A stretch of DNA of 15,858 bases from an uncultured Bacillota bacterium (GTDB lineage: Bacteria > Bacillota > Clostridia > Christensenellales > QAND01), in contig CAJLPK010000034.1 in NCBI GenBank assembly GCA_905208455.1, positions 1 through 15,858 on the forward strand. Direction: 5' to 3'. The translations under genes were made by a program, and so were the position numbers. Shown piece by piece: positions 1-7,520 of this stretch (positions are counted from its first letter, which is position 1; every line of letters starts with the position of its first letter). Below the pieces are notes generated by a model. It searched no databases. It saw only the letters and a list, made by a program, of their open reading frames with translations, and was not told the DNA's origin.

Positions 1-487
1 CGCTGTTAAGGGCGTGGAGGATGGGGGTGGTATCCACGCTGGCAATGCCGCCGACATAGCCTAAATCCACCTCGCCGGCCAGCTTTTGCACGCGGAGCAT
101 GTGGCCGTCGATGCCGCACAGGCCGAGCGCCCTGCCGTTGTTTTGCTGGATAAGGGATACCAGGTCCTTATTGACCTTGCCGCACAGCACCATCTGCACG
201 ATTTCGGCCGTTTCAGCGTCGGTGACGCGCAGGCCGCCGACAAACTTGGATTCCTTGCCCATCCTTTGCAGCGTTTGGCTGATTTCCGGCCCGCCGCCAT
301 GGACAAGCACGACCTTGATGCCGACGAGCGAAAGCAGCACGAGATCGCTCATCACCGCCTGCTTTAAGGCGGCGTCAACCATGGCATTGCCGCCGTATTT
401 GATGACGACGATTTTATCGGTATATTTTTGGATATAGGGCAGCGCCTGAATCAGAACACTGGCCTTATCGGTGGTGGAAAGAGTCAT
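1..487 (-). CDS. argB: acetylglutamate kinase, partial (C-terminal part beyond window)
   Basis: ArgB phosphorylates N-acetyl-L-glutamate with ATP, the second step of the cyclic arginine pathway, in the cytoplasm. The 162 visible residues contain the amino-acid-kinase N-lobe: the lysine-glycine-glycine motif in VVIKYGGNAM near residues 24-33, then the glycine-rich substrate loop LVHGGGPEIS near residues 60-69, then GLCGIDGHM. The frame is open to position 2, so the rest of the protein (family about 290 residues) lies off the left edge. The ATG at 487-485 is chosen because AAAGGAG (495-501, minus strand) sits 7 bases upstream and overlaps the argJ stop codon. It is the last visible gene of the arg operon, 12 bases after argJ, and is probably translationally coupled to it. 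Family assignment is secure. Confidence 0.95.
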   Translation of the reverse strand, partial: MTLSTTDKASVLIQALPYIQKYTDKIVVIKYGGNAMVDAALKQAVMSDLVLLSLVGIKVVLVHGGGPEISQTLQRMGKESKFVGGLRVTDAETAEIVQMVLCGKVNKDLVSLIQQNNGRALGLCGIDGHMLRVQKLAGEVDLGYVGGIASVDTTPILHALNS

Positions 488-499
488 CTTGCGTCTCCT

Positions 500-1720
500 T
501 TAGGTGCGGTAATCGCCGTTGATTTTGACATAGTCATACGTCAAATCGCAGCCCCAGGCAGTCGCGCAGGCGCTGCCGTCGTTTAGATCAACCTCTACAT
601 GGATCTCCGATTCGGAAAGCACGGCTTTGGCAGTTTCTTCACTGAACGGTACGCCGGCTCCGTTTTCGCAGACATGGATGCAGCCGGCTGCTGAGGAAAG
701 ATCCACAGCGATTTTGGAAATATCAAACGCTGCATCGGTATACCCGATGGCGCAGAGGATGCGGCCCCAGTTGGCGTCTGCCCCGAACATGGCGGATTTG
801 AACAAGCTGGAGCAGATGACGGATTTGGCGATTTTTTTGGCGGTTGTCTTATCCGGCGCATGGCGGACGGTGCATTCCAGCAGCTTGGTGGCCCCTTCGC
901 CGTCGCCGGCCAGCTTTTTCGAGACGTTTTCACAGACGGCAAACAACGCCTGCTTGAAAGCGTAATAGGCGGGGGATTCCTCCGTGATGACAGGGTTGCC
1001 TGCCAGGCCGTTGGCCAGAACGGCGAGCATATCGTTGGTGGAGGTGTCGCCGTCTACGCTGACCATGTTGAAGGTATCGTCCACCACCTCGGAGACGGCC
1101 TTTTGCAAAAGCGCCGGCGCAATGGCGGCATCGGTGGTGATAAACGCGAGCATGGTCGCCATGTTGGGATGGATCATGCCGGAGCCCTTGGCAATGGCGC
1201 CGATATGACATTCTACGCCCTCCAGGGAAAAGGCATAGGCACATTCCTTGGGATAGGTATCGGTGGTCATGATGCCTTCGCAGGCGTCCGTGCTGCCCTG
1301 GGTGCTGAGCTGAGAAACCAGCATGGGCAACCCGGCTGCGATGGGGTCGATGGAAAGGGGCTGGCCGATGACGCCGGTGGAGGCAACGACCACGTCCTCT
1401 GCCAAGATGCCCAGCGCCTCGGCGGTAAGCGCGCAGGTTTTTTGCGCGATTTCTACGCCGTTGGCATTGCAGGTATTGGCGTTGCCGCTGTTGCAGATGA
1501 TGGCCTTGGCCCTGCCGTCCGCCACATGCTTGCGGGTGACGGTGATGGGAGCGCCGAACACTTTATTTTGCGTATAGGTGCAGGCAACGGCACATTCGGT
1601 TTGGCTGTAAATGAGCGCCAAATCCTTTTTGCTGCGGTTTTTCCGAATGCCGCAGTGCACGCCTGCGGCCTGAAACCCTTTGGCGGCGCACACGCCGCCT
1701 TCGATGGGGATAAGCTGCAT
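500..1720 (-). CDS. argJ: glutamate N-acetyltransferase / ornithine acetyltransferase
   Basis: ArgJ moves the acetyl group from N-acetylornithine to glutamate, releasing ornithine and regenerating N-acetylglutamate. Some family members also use acetyl-CoA. The 406 residues match the usual length. Visible motifs are ICNSGNANTC near 75-84, the oxyanion-hole stretch STGVIG at 114-119, and the self-cleavage segment KGSGMIHPNMATML, in which Thr189 should become the N-terminal nucleophile of the beta chain after autoprocessing. The C-terminus ends in NGDYRT, typical of the family. The ATG at 1720 has a GAGGG element 8 bases upstream. It lies 18 bases after argC and 12 bases before argB. Whether it is mono- or bifunctional cannot be read from sequence; no separate argA is visible in the window. 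Confidence 0.96.
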   Translation of the reverse strand: MQLIPIEGGVCAAKGFQAAGVHCGIRKNRSKKDLALIYSQTECAVACTYTQNKVFGAPITVTRKHVADGRAKAIICNSGNANTCNANGVEIAQKTCALTAEALGILAEDVVVASTGVIGQPLSIDPIAAGLPMLVSQLSTQGSTDACEGIMTTDTYPKECAYAFSLEGVECHIGAIAKGSGMIHPNMATMLAFITTDAAIAPALLQKAVSEVVDDTFNMVSVDGDTSTNDMLAVLANGLAGNPVITEESPAYYAFKQALFAVCENVSKKLAGDGEGATKLLECTVRHAPDKTTAKKIAKSVICSSLFKSAMFGADANWGRILCAIGYTDAAFDISKIAVDLSSAAGCIHVCENGAGVPFSEETAKAVLSESEIHVEVDLNDGSACATAWGCDLTYDYVKINGDYRT

Positions 1721-1738
1721 GAGGAACCCTCGCTTTCG

Positions 1739-2779
1739 TTAAAATGCGGGCGGGACCAGGGCCAGGCCGCAGGTCTCAGGCAAGCCGCATACTAGATTCA
1801 TATTTTGGATGGCCTGCCCGGCAGCCCCTTTCACCATATTGTCGATGGCGGATACCACAATCAACCGATGGGTGCGGGGGTCCAGGTGCAGGGATATATC
1901 ACAGAAATTGGAATACCGGACATATTTGAGGCTGGCGATGCCGCCCAGCGGCAGAATGCGCACAAACGGCTCGTTTTGATAAAAATCGCAATATACCTGA
2001 TGCATCGCTTCCAAAGAGACATCCTGGCAGAGTGAGGCGTACATGGTGGAAACGATGCCGCGGTTCACAGGCAGCAGGTGCGGCACGAACGTGACGCGTA
2101 CAGGGCTGCCGAACAGGTCTGTCAGCGTTTGCTCGATTTCCGGCGTATGCCTGTGCCCGGCAATTTTGTAGGGGGCAAAGGCCTCGTTGCAATCCGGGTA
2201 GTGGGTGGTCTGCGAAAGCCCGCGGCCGGCGCCCGTGACGCCGGATTTGCTGTCCAGCACCAGAGTATTGGCGTCGATGTACCGGCGTTTGAGCGCCGGG
2301 GCCAGACCCAGCGCGATGGAGGTGGGGTAGCAGCCCGGGTTGCCGAGCAGCCGCGCGGCCTTGATTTGGTCCCGATACAGCTCCGGCAGGGCATACACGG
2401 CCTTTTGGTGCAGGGCAGGGGCGGCATAGCCAAGGCCGTACCAGTCGCGGTAATCCTGCTCATTGTACAGGCGGAAATCCGCGCCTAAATCAATGAAAAC
2501 CTTGCCCTGCTCCAGGCAGGCTTTGGCGTACGGCTCGCTGTGGCCGTGCGGCAGGGAGGCGAAGACGACATCGCTTATTTGCAGCACGGCCTGGTCGTTG
2601 GCCAAACGCGCGTCACAGCAGGCAGACAGCGAGGGATAGATTTCGCTGAGGGGTTTTCCCTCATAGCTGACAGAGCTGACAGCGGCGAGCTCTGCTTCGG
2701 GATGGGAAAGCAGCAGGCGGACCAATTCCGCCCCGGCATAGCCGGTAGCGCCGATGACGCCCACTTTGAGCTTGGCCAT
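1739..2779 (-). CDS. argC: N-acetyl-gamma-glutamyl-phosphate reductase
   Basis: ArgC reduces N-acetylglutamyl phosphate with NADPH to the semialdehyde, the third step of arginine synthesis. From the chosen start the protein has 346 residues, normal for the short bacterial type. It shows the N-terminal dinucleotide-binding motif GATGYAG at 10-16, the catalytic cysteine in GNPGCYPT (Cys150), and the conserved HRHTPEIEQ block at 209-217. The start is placed at the ATG at 2779 rather than the in-frame GTG at 2788, because AAAGGGG lies 8 bases upstream of the ATG but directly abuts the GTG. This puts the start 2 bases after the argH stop codon, so translation is probably coupled. Nothing looks degenerate. 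Confidence 0.95.
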   Translation of the reverse strand: MAKLKVGVIGATGYAGAELVRLLLSHPEAELAAVSSVSYEGKPLSEIYPSLSACCDARLANDQAVLQISDVVFASLPHGHSEPYAKACLEQGKVFIDLGADFRLYNEQDYRDWYGLGYAAPALHQKAVYALPELYRDQIKAARLLGNPGCYPTSIALGLAPALKRRYIDANTLVLDSKSGVTGAGRGLSQTTHYPDCNEAFAPYKIAGHRHTPEIEQTLTDLFGSPVRVTFVPHLLPVNRGIVSTMYASLCQDVSLEAMHQVYCDFYQNEPFVRILPLGGIASLKYVRYSNFCDISLHLDPRTHRLIVVSAIDNMVKGAAGQAIQNMNLVCGLPETCGLALVPPAF

Positions 2780-2781
2780 AC

Positions 2782-4161
2782 TCAGCACCCCTTTCGATAG
2801 GCCTTGACGGCGTCGATCTGCTTTTGTACCGCTTCGGGCGAGGGGCCGCCCTCCACCCTGCGCTCGCTTACGCAGGTTTCCAGCGCGATGGCCTGGTACA
2901 CATCCTCGTCAAAGACAGGGCTGGCGGCCTGGTAATCGGAAAGCGGCAGCGTTTCCAGCGTAAGCTGTTTTTCAATGCACAGCGCCACGAGCCCGCCGGT
3001 GATTTTATACGCGTCCCGGAAGGGCATGCCCTTTTTCACTAGGTAATCGGCGCAGTCCGTGGCGTTGATAAAGCCTTTGGCCGCCGCCGCGCGCATGTTT
3101 TCCTTGTTGACCCGCATGGTCTGCAAAAGGGGAATCAAGGTGGAAAGGCACAATTTGACGGTATCCACTGCGTCAAAGACCGCCTCCTTGTCCTCCTGCA
3201 TATCCTTGTTGTATGCCAGCGGCAGGCCCTTCATCATGGTGAGAAGTGTGACTAGGTCGCCGTATACGCGCCCGGCCTTGCCGCGGATGAGCTCGGTCAC
3301 GTCGGGGTTTTTCTTTTGCGGCATGATGGAAGAGCCGGTGGCAAAGGCGTCGTCCAGCTCGATAAACTTAAACTCCCAGGAGCACCAGAGGATGATTTCT
3401 TCGCTGAGCCGGGACAGGTGCATCATGATGAGCGCGATATCCCCGGCAAGCTCGATGCAAAAGTCGCGGTCGCTGACGCCATCCAGGCTGTTGGCGGATA
3501 CGCTGTCAAAGGCAAGGAGGGTTTTGACCATCTGGCGGTCGATGGGGTAGGTGGTGCCTGCCAGCGCGCCGCTGCCCAGCGGCAGCACATTCATGCGGGC
3601 CCGGGTCTGCTCGATGCGCTCAAGGTCGCGCAGCGCCATCTGCGCGTAGGCCATCAGATGGTGGGCAAAGGTGATGGGCTGGGCGCGCTGCAAATGCGTG
3701 TAGCCAGGCATCACGGTAGTAAGATGCTGCGCGGCCTGGTCTGTCAGCGCATCCAGGTAGCGGAGCAGGAGCGCACGGATCTCCTGGCATTGATCCCGCA
3801 GATACAAGCGGATATCCAGGGCGACCTGGTCGTTGCGGCTGCGGGCTGTATGCAGGCGCTTGCCGGTATCGCCCAGGCGGCTGGTCAATTCCGCCTCCAC
3901 GAACATGTGGATGTCCTCGGCTGTGGGGTCGATGGAGAGCGCGCCGGTCTGCAAATCGCGGGCAATGCCCTCTAACCCCTGCACGATGAGCGCGGCCTCG
4001 GCCGGCTCGATGATGCCCTGGCGGCCCAGCATGGTGGCGTGGGCGATGCTGCCCTGGATATCCTGCTGCGCCATGCGGGCGTCAAAGGAAATGGAGGAAT
4101 TGAAATCGTTGACGCGCTCATCCTCTTGCTTGGAAAAGCGCCCGGCCCAAAGTTTATTCAC
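2782..4161 (-). CDS. argH: argininosuccinate lyase
   Basis: ArgH splits argininosuccinate into arginine and fumarate, the final step of the pathway. The 459 residues are the usual length for this homotetrameric fumarase/aspartase superfamily enzyme. Motifs in order are the N-terminal WAGRFS, TARSRNDQV at 105-113, the MPGYTHLQRAQP region with His156 as the probable general acid/base partner, and the superfamily signature GSSIMPQKKNPD at 276-287, which carries the catalytic serine loop. The start codon is GTG (4161-4159), supported by AAAGGAG with 7-base spacing. It follows argG after a 78-bp gap containing a stem-loop, and its stop is 2 bases from the argC start. Confidence 0.96.
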   Translation of the reverse strand: MNKLWAGRFSKQEDERVNDFNSSISFDARMAQQDIQGSIAHATMLGRQGIIEPAEAALIVQGLEGIARDLQTGALSIDPTAEDIHMFVEAELTSRLGDTGKRLHTARSRNDQVALDIRLYLRDQCQEIRALLLRYLDALTDQAAQHLTTVMPGYTHLQRAQPITFAHHLMAYAQMALRDLERIEQTRARMNVLPLGSGALAGTTYPIDRQMVKTLLAFDSVSANSLDGVSDRDFCIELAGDIALIMMHLSRLSEEIILWCSWEFKFIELDDAFATGSSIMPQKKNPDVTELIRGKAGRVYGDLVTLLTMMKGLPLAYNKDMQEDKEAVFDAVDTVKLCLSTLIPLLQTMRVNKENMRAAAAKGFINATDCADYLVKKGMPFRDAYKITGGLVALCIEKQLTLETLPLSDYQAASPVFDEDVYQAIALETCVSERRVEGGPSPEAVQKQIDAVKAYRKGC

Positions 4162-4195
4162 GGGAATGCTCCTTTGCTATCGTGGGAATGAGGAA

Positions 4196-4220
4196 GGCAG
4201 CAGCGCAAAGGGCTGCTGCC
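4196..4220. other. perfect stem-loop in the argG-argH gap
   Basis: GGCAGCAGC (4196-4204) and GCTGCTGCC (4212-4220) form a perfect 9-bp stem around a 7-base loop. On the argG-argH transcript the 3' flank reads TTCCTCATTCCC, which is not a uridine tract, so it is not a standard intrinsic terminator. A role as an mRNA end-protecting or processing element that sets different argG and argH levels is an inference. Confidence 0.6.
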
Positions 4221-4239
4221 AAGGGATCGTTTGGAAAAA

Positions 4240-5454
4240 TCAGCGGCTGCGCTTTTCATCCAGCAGGGCTTTGACCTTGATGGGCAGGCCAAACAGGTTG
4301 ATGAAGCCCTTGGAATCCGTTTGGTCGTAGACATTGTCTTCGCCAAAGGTCGCGATCTCTTCGGAATACAGCGAGTAGGGGCTGGTGATGCCGGCGTTGA
4401 TGATGTTGCCCTTATACAGCTTGAGCTTGACATCGCCGGTCACGGTTTGCTGGGTGGTATCGACAAAGGCGGTGAGCGCCTGGCGCAGCGGCGTGTACCA
4501 TTGGCCGTAGTACACCAGCTCTGCAAACTTGATGGCGACCTGCTGCTTGTAATGCTGCGTATCTCGATCCAGGCAGAGGGTCTCCAGCGCTTCGTGCGCA
4601 TGGTACAGGATGGCGCCGCCGGGGGTCTCGTACACGCCGCGGCTCTTCATGCCGACCAGGCGGTTTTCCACAAGATCCACCAGGCCGATGCCGTTGGCGC
4701 CGCCCAGTTCGTTGAGCTTGAGGATGATGTCCTTGGCGGACAGCTTTTGCCCGTCCAGCGCGACGGGCACGCCCTTTTCAAACGAAAGGGTGAGGTAGGT
4801 GGGTTTGTCCGGCGCCTGCTCCGGGCTTACGCCCATTTCCAAGATCTCGTCGTATTTCGGTTCGTTGGCAGGGTCCTCCAGATCCAGCCCCTCGTGAGAA
4901 AGATGCCAGAGGTTTTTGTCTTTGGAATAGTTGGTTTCGCGCGAGATGGCAAGCGGGATATTTTTGGCGATGGCGTAATCGATTTCCTCGTCGCGGCTCT
5001 TGATATCCCATTCCCGCCACGGGGCGATGATGGGCATTTCCGGCGCAAAAGCCTTGACGGCCAATTCAAACCGCACCTGGTCGTTGCCCTTGCCGGTGCA
5101 GCCGTGAGCGATGGCGTCCGCCCCCTCTTTTTTGGCGATCTCTACCAGGCGCTTGCCGATGATGGGGCGCGCAAAGGAGGTGCCCAATAGGTATTTGCCT
5201 TCGTAGACTGCGCCCGCCTGCATGGTGGGGAGGATGTATTCATTGACAAATTCATCCGTCAGGTCTTCGATATACAATTTGGAAGCGCCGGTTTTGAGGG
5301 CCTTTTCCTCCAGCCCGCTGAGCTCTGCGCCCTGGCCCACATCCGCGGCCATGGCGATGACCTCGCAGCCATAGTTTTCCTTGAGCCACGGGATGATGAT
5401 GGAGGTATCCAGCCCGCCGGAGTATGCAAGAACGACTTTGTTATACTTTTTCAT
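4240..5454 (-). CDS. argG: argininosuccinate synthase
   Basis: ArgG joins citrulline and aspartate using ATP (released as AMP and pyrophosphate) to make argininosuccinate. The 404 residues fit the family. The PP-loop AYSGGLDTS is at residues 10-18, HGCTGKGNDQ (citrulline/ATP-site loop) is at 117-126, and SPYSLYSEE occurs near the C-terminus. The open frame extends 34 codons further upstream, but homology begins at MKKYNKVVLAYSGG, so the ATG at 5454 is used. The upstream extension runs through the promoter region. The Shine-Dalgarno AAAGGG is about 13 bases from the ATG, longer than optimal. It is the promoter-proximal gene of the arg operon and is divergent from the ABC-F/car operon. Confidence 0.96.
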   Translation of the reverse strand: MKKYNKVVLAYSGGLDTSIIIPWLKENYGCEVIAMAADVGQGAELSGLEEKALKTGASKLYIEDLTDEFVNEYILPTMQAGAVYEGKYLLGTSFARPIIGKRLVEIAKKEGADAIAHGCTGKGNDQVRFELAVKAFAPEMPIIAPWREWDIKSRDEEIDYAIAKNIPLAISRETNYSKDKNLWHLSHEGLDLEDPANEPKYDEILEMGVSPEQAPDKPTYLTLSFEKGVPVALDGQKLSAKDIILKLNELGGANGIGLVDLVENRLVGMKSRGVYETPGGAILYHAHEALETLCLDRDTQHYKQQVAIKFAELVYYGQWYTPLRQALTAFVDTTQQTVTGDVKLKLYKGNIINAGITSPYSLYSEEIATFGEDNVYDQTDSKGFINLFGLPIKVKALLDEKRSR

Positions 5455-5515
5455 GATGTTTGTACAGCCCTTTCTATGAATGCCGCGAGCGGCGAAATTG
5501 CTTAAAGTGTCTATA

Positions 5516-5543
5516 ATTATACATACTATTTCGGAAAATACAA
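5516..5543 (-). promoter_or_regulatory. sigma-A-like promoter of the arg operon
   Basis: On the minus strand TTGTAT (5543-5538) is followed after 16 bases by TATAAT (5521-5516), which has a TG dinucleotide immediately before it. The -10 is perfect and the -35 matches only at TTG. The predicted start near 5509 leaves a leader of about 55 nt, which includes a small GC hairpin at 5482-5493. No competing promoter is visible closer to argG. Confidence 0.6.
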
Positions 5544-5548
5544 GGGGT

Positions 5549-5588
5549 TTTTGCATAAATATCGCAAAATTCCTTGGAAAAATTCAAA
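5549..5588. promoter_or_regulatory. candidate operator dyads in the divergent arg/car control region
   Basis: Two imperfect dyads lie between the back-to-back promoters. TTTTGC (5549-5554) and GCAAAA (5564-5569) flank a 9-base AT-rich spacer. TTGGAA (5574-5579) and TTCAAA (5583-5588) match in 5 of 6 positions and overlap the rightward -35. The second contains a TGAATTTTT-type half-site on the minus strand, reminiscent of ArgR/AhrC boxes, but neither is a clean ARG box. Assignment to ArgR is an inference. Confidence 0.3.
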
Positions 5589-5601
5589 TTTAATGTATAA
5601 T
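5574..5601 (+). promoter_or_regulatory. sigma-A-like promoter of the ABC-F/carA/carB-dapF operon
   Basis: TTGGAA (5574-5579) and a perfect TATAAT (5596-5601) are separated by 16 bases, with TG directly before the -10. Predicted transcription starts near 5608, giving a leader of about 127 nt. A second perfect TATAAT occurs at 5693-5698 but has no good -35 at normal spacing. The in-frame ATG at 5600 overlaps the -10 box and cannot be the ABC-F start from this promoter. Confidence 0.65.
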
Positions 5602-5734
5602 GGCAGTGCGCGGAGCAAGCGGGACGCTGCCCGCGGATGAAAACAAGCGCCGGGAAAGGCAGCTTGGGGTTTCCTTGCGGCGGATTACCGCTTATAATAT
5701 AAGGAATACGAAAGAAGGAACGGGAGAGAGAACG
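5602..5734 (+). other. structured leader of the ABC-F gene with a 21-codon frame
   Basis: The leader is rich in competing short stems: CGCGG (5609-5613) or GCGGG (5619-5623) can both pair with the CCGCG/CCCGC block at 5630-5635, GGAAA (5653-5657) pairs with TTTCC (5670-5674), and GCGG (5677-5680) pairs with CCGC (5688-5691). A 21-residue frame runs from ATG 5637 to TAA 5702 but lacks a convincing Shine-Dalgarno. Leaders of some ABC-F genes control them by attenuation; whether this one does is unproven. Confidence 0.25.
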
Positions 5735-7510
5735 GTGAGAGTGCTTGCCGCAGAAAACATATCCAAACGCTATGGGGAGCGCGCGCTGTTAAGCGATGTG
5801 ACCTTGCAAATCAACCAAGGGGATAAGATCGGGCTTGTCGGCATCAACGGCACGGGCAAGAGCACGCTGCTCCGCCTGCTGGCCGGCGAGGAAGCGCCGG
5901 ACGCGGGCAGCGTATTCCGCCAGCCTGGCCAAAGGGTGGCCTATTTGCCGCAAAACCCGGCGTTTGCGCCGGAGGATACCGTGCTGGAGCATGTGCTGCG
6001 CTATGCGGGGCGCGATGTACAGCGGGAAAGCTACCGGGCCAAAACGATATTGACCAAGCTGGGCGTGACGGACTTTGGCGAAAAGGTGGGGCGTCTTTCC
6101 GGCGGGCAGAAAAAGCGGCTGGCGATGGCGGCTGCGCTGGTGCAGCCCAGTGAAATATTGATTTTGGACGAGCCTACCAACCATCTGGATTATGAAATGG
6201 CGGAGTGGCTGGAGGGCCAGCTCAAAAGCTATAAGGGCTCGCTTGTCATGGTGACGCATGACCGGTATTTTTTGGACAGGGTATGTAGCTGTATCGTGGA
6301 AATAGACCGCGGCAGGCTGTATCGGTACCAGGCCAATTACGAGGGCTTTTTGCAGCTGAAAAGCGAGCGGGAGGAGAGCGCGCGGGCCAGCGAACGGAAA
6401 CGGCAGAGCCTGCTCAAACGCGAGCTGGCCTGGCTGCAGCGCGGCGCGCGGGCCAGGGGCACCAAGAGCCGGGAGCGCATCCAGCGCGTCGAAGCGCTGC
6501 AAAACCAAAGCGGCCCGGCCCGGGAGGAAACGCTGGCGATGGAGTCGCTGGAAACCAGGCTGGGCAGAAAGACGCTGGAAGCCAAGGCCGTTTCCAAGGC
6601 CTATGGGGCAAAAACGCTAATCGAGGATTTTTCCTATATCGTATTGCCGCGCGACCGCATCGGCATCGTAGGCAAAAACGGCAGCGGAAAAAGCACGCTG
6701 GTAAAGCTGCTTTGCGGCCTTGTGCCGCCGGACAGCGGCGAGGTGGTCCGGGGGGAGACGGTAAAGATCGGATATTTCTCCCAGGAGAGCGAGGAGCTGG
6801 ACCCGCAAAAGCGCGTCATAGACATCGTGCGCGGTATTGCAGAGGATGTGCATACCAAGCAAGGGGTCATAACCGCCAGCCAGATGCTGGAGCGGTTTTT
6901 GTTTCCGGGAGAGCTGCAGTACCGGCGGGTGGAAAGCCTAAGCGGCGGGGAAAGGCGGCGGCTGTTGCTGCTGTGCGTGCTGATGGGCAGCCCCAACCTT
7001 TTGTTTTTGGACGAGCCCACCAATGATTTGGACATCCAGACTTTGCAGGTGCTGGAGGAATATCTGGAAAATTTTGCAGGCGCTGTCATCGCCGTTTCGC
7101 ACGACCGATATTTTTTGGACCGCGTGACGGAAAAGGGGTTTGCGCTGATGGGCGACGGCCGGGTACAGCCCTTTTTGGGCGGCTATGCCGCGTATCTGGA
7201 AGCGCAGCGGCAGCGGCAGGCCGAGGTGCGCAGCCAGAGCGGGCGGCCGGCGGAGCGGGCCGCGCCGAGAGAAAAGAGCAAGACGAAATTCAGCTACCAT
7301 GAGCAGCGGGAATATGACACAATCGAAGAGGAAATCGAAACGCTGGAGCAGGCGCTGGGCGGAATCAAGGCGCAGATGGCGCAGGCGGGCAGCGATTATG
7401 TAGCGCTGCAGCGGCTGACGGAAGAGCAGCAGGCGCTGGAAACCAAGATTGAACAAAGAATGGACCGATGGGCAGAGCTGGAGGAGATGGCCCGGCGCAT
7501 GCGGTCGTAG
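5735..7510 (+). CDS. uup: ABC-F ribosome-associated ATPase, Uup/YfmR-like
   Basis: This is a soluble tandem ABC ATPase of the ABC-F family, which binds the ribosomal E site rather than a membrane transporter. Domain 1 has Walker A GINGTGKST (36-44), signature LSGGQKKR (121-128) and Walker B ILDEPTNHLD (143-152). The interdomain linker (about 205-275) contains LKRELAWLQRG at 227-237, a pattern typical of Uup proteins. Domain 2 has GKNGSGKST (313-321), LSGGERRR (402-409) and FLDEPTNDLD (424-433). A C-terminal coiled-coil (about 517-588) starts with KFSYHEQREY, as in Uup/YfmR. No transmembrane segment is seen. The GTG at 5735 gives 591 residues and has GGGAG 8 bases upstream; the open frame upstream of it crosses the promoter. 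B. subtilis YfmR helps relieve ribosome stalling, for example at polyprolines. Antibiotic resistance is less likely given the subfamily. It is followed by carA after 10 bases. Confidence 0.85.
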   Translation: MRVLAAENISKRYGERALLSDVTLQINQGDKIGLVGINGTGKSTLLRLLAGEEAPDAGSVFRQPGQRVAYLPQNPAFAPEDTVLEHVLRYAGRDVQRESYRAKTILTKLGVTDFGEKVGRLSGGQKKRLAMAAALVQPSEILILDEPTNHLDYEMAEWLEGQLKSYKGSLVMVTHDRYFLDRVCSCIVEIDRGRLYRYQANYEGFLQLKSEREESARASERKRQSLLKRELAWLQRGARARGTKSRERIQRVEALQNQSGPAREETLAMESLETRLGRKTLEAKAVSKAYGAKTLIEDFSYIVLPRDRIGIVGKNGSGKSTLVKLLCGLVPPDSGEVVRGETVKIGYFSQESEELDPQKRVIDIVRGIAEDVHTKQGVITASQMLERFLFPGELQYRRVESLSGGERRRLLLLCVLMGSPNLLFLDEPTNDLDIQTLQVLEEYLENFAGAVIAVSHDRYFLDRVTEKGFALMGDGRVQPFLGGYAAYLEAQRQRQAEVRSQSGRPAERAAPREKSKTKFSYHEQREYDTIEEEIETLEQALGGIKAQMAQAGSDYVALQRLTEEQQALETKIEQRMDRWAELEEMARRMRS

Positions 7511-7520
7511 GGAGGCAATG

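Noticed and set aside
860..1795. 311-codon plus-strand open frame antisense to argJ
   Set aside because: It mirrors a well-supported argJ; its translation is low complexity in Gly, Asp and His and lacks any family motif. It arises from GC-biased third positions.
5455..5556. 34-codon N-terminal extension of ArgG
   Set aside because: It runs through the argG promoter and leader, and ArgG homology begins at the ATG at 5454.
5600..5734. 45-codon N-terminal extension of the ABC-F protein
   Set aside because: Its ATG overlaps the -10 box, and ABC-F homology starts after the GTG at 5735, which has a ribosome site.
7449..7520. 24-codon N-terminal extension of CarA
   Set aside because: It overlaps the ABC-F coiled-coil codons; CarA homology and the GGAGG site support the ATG at 7521.
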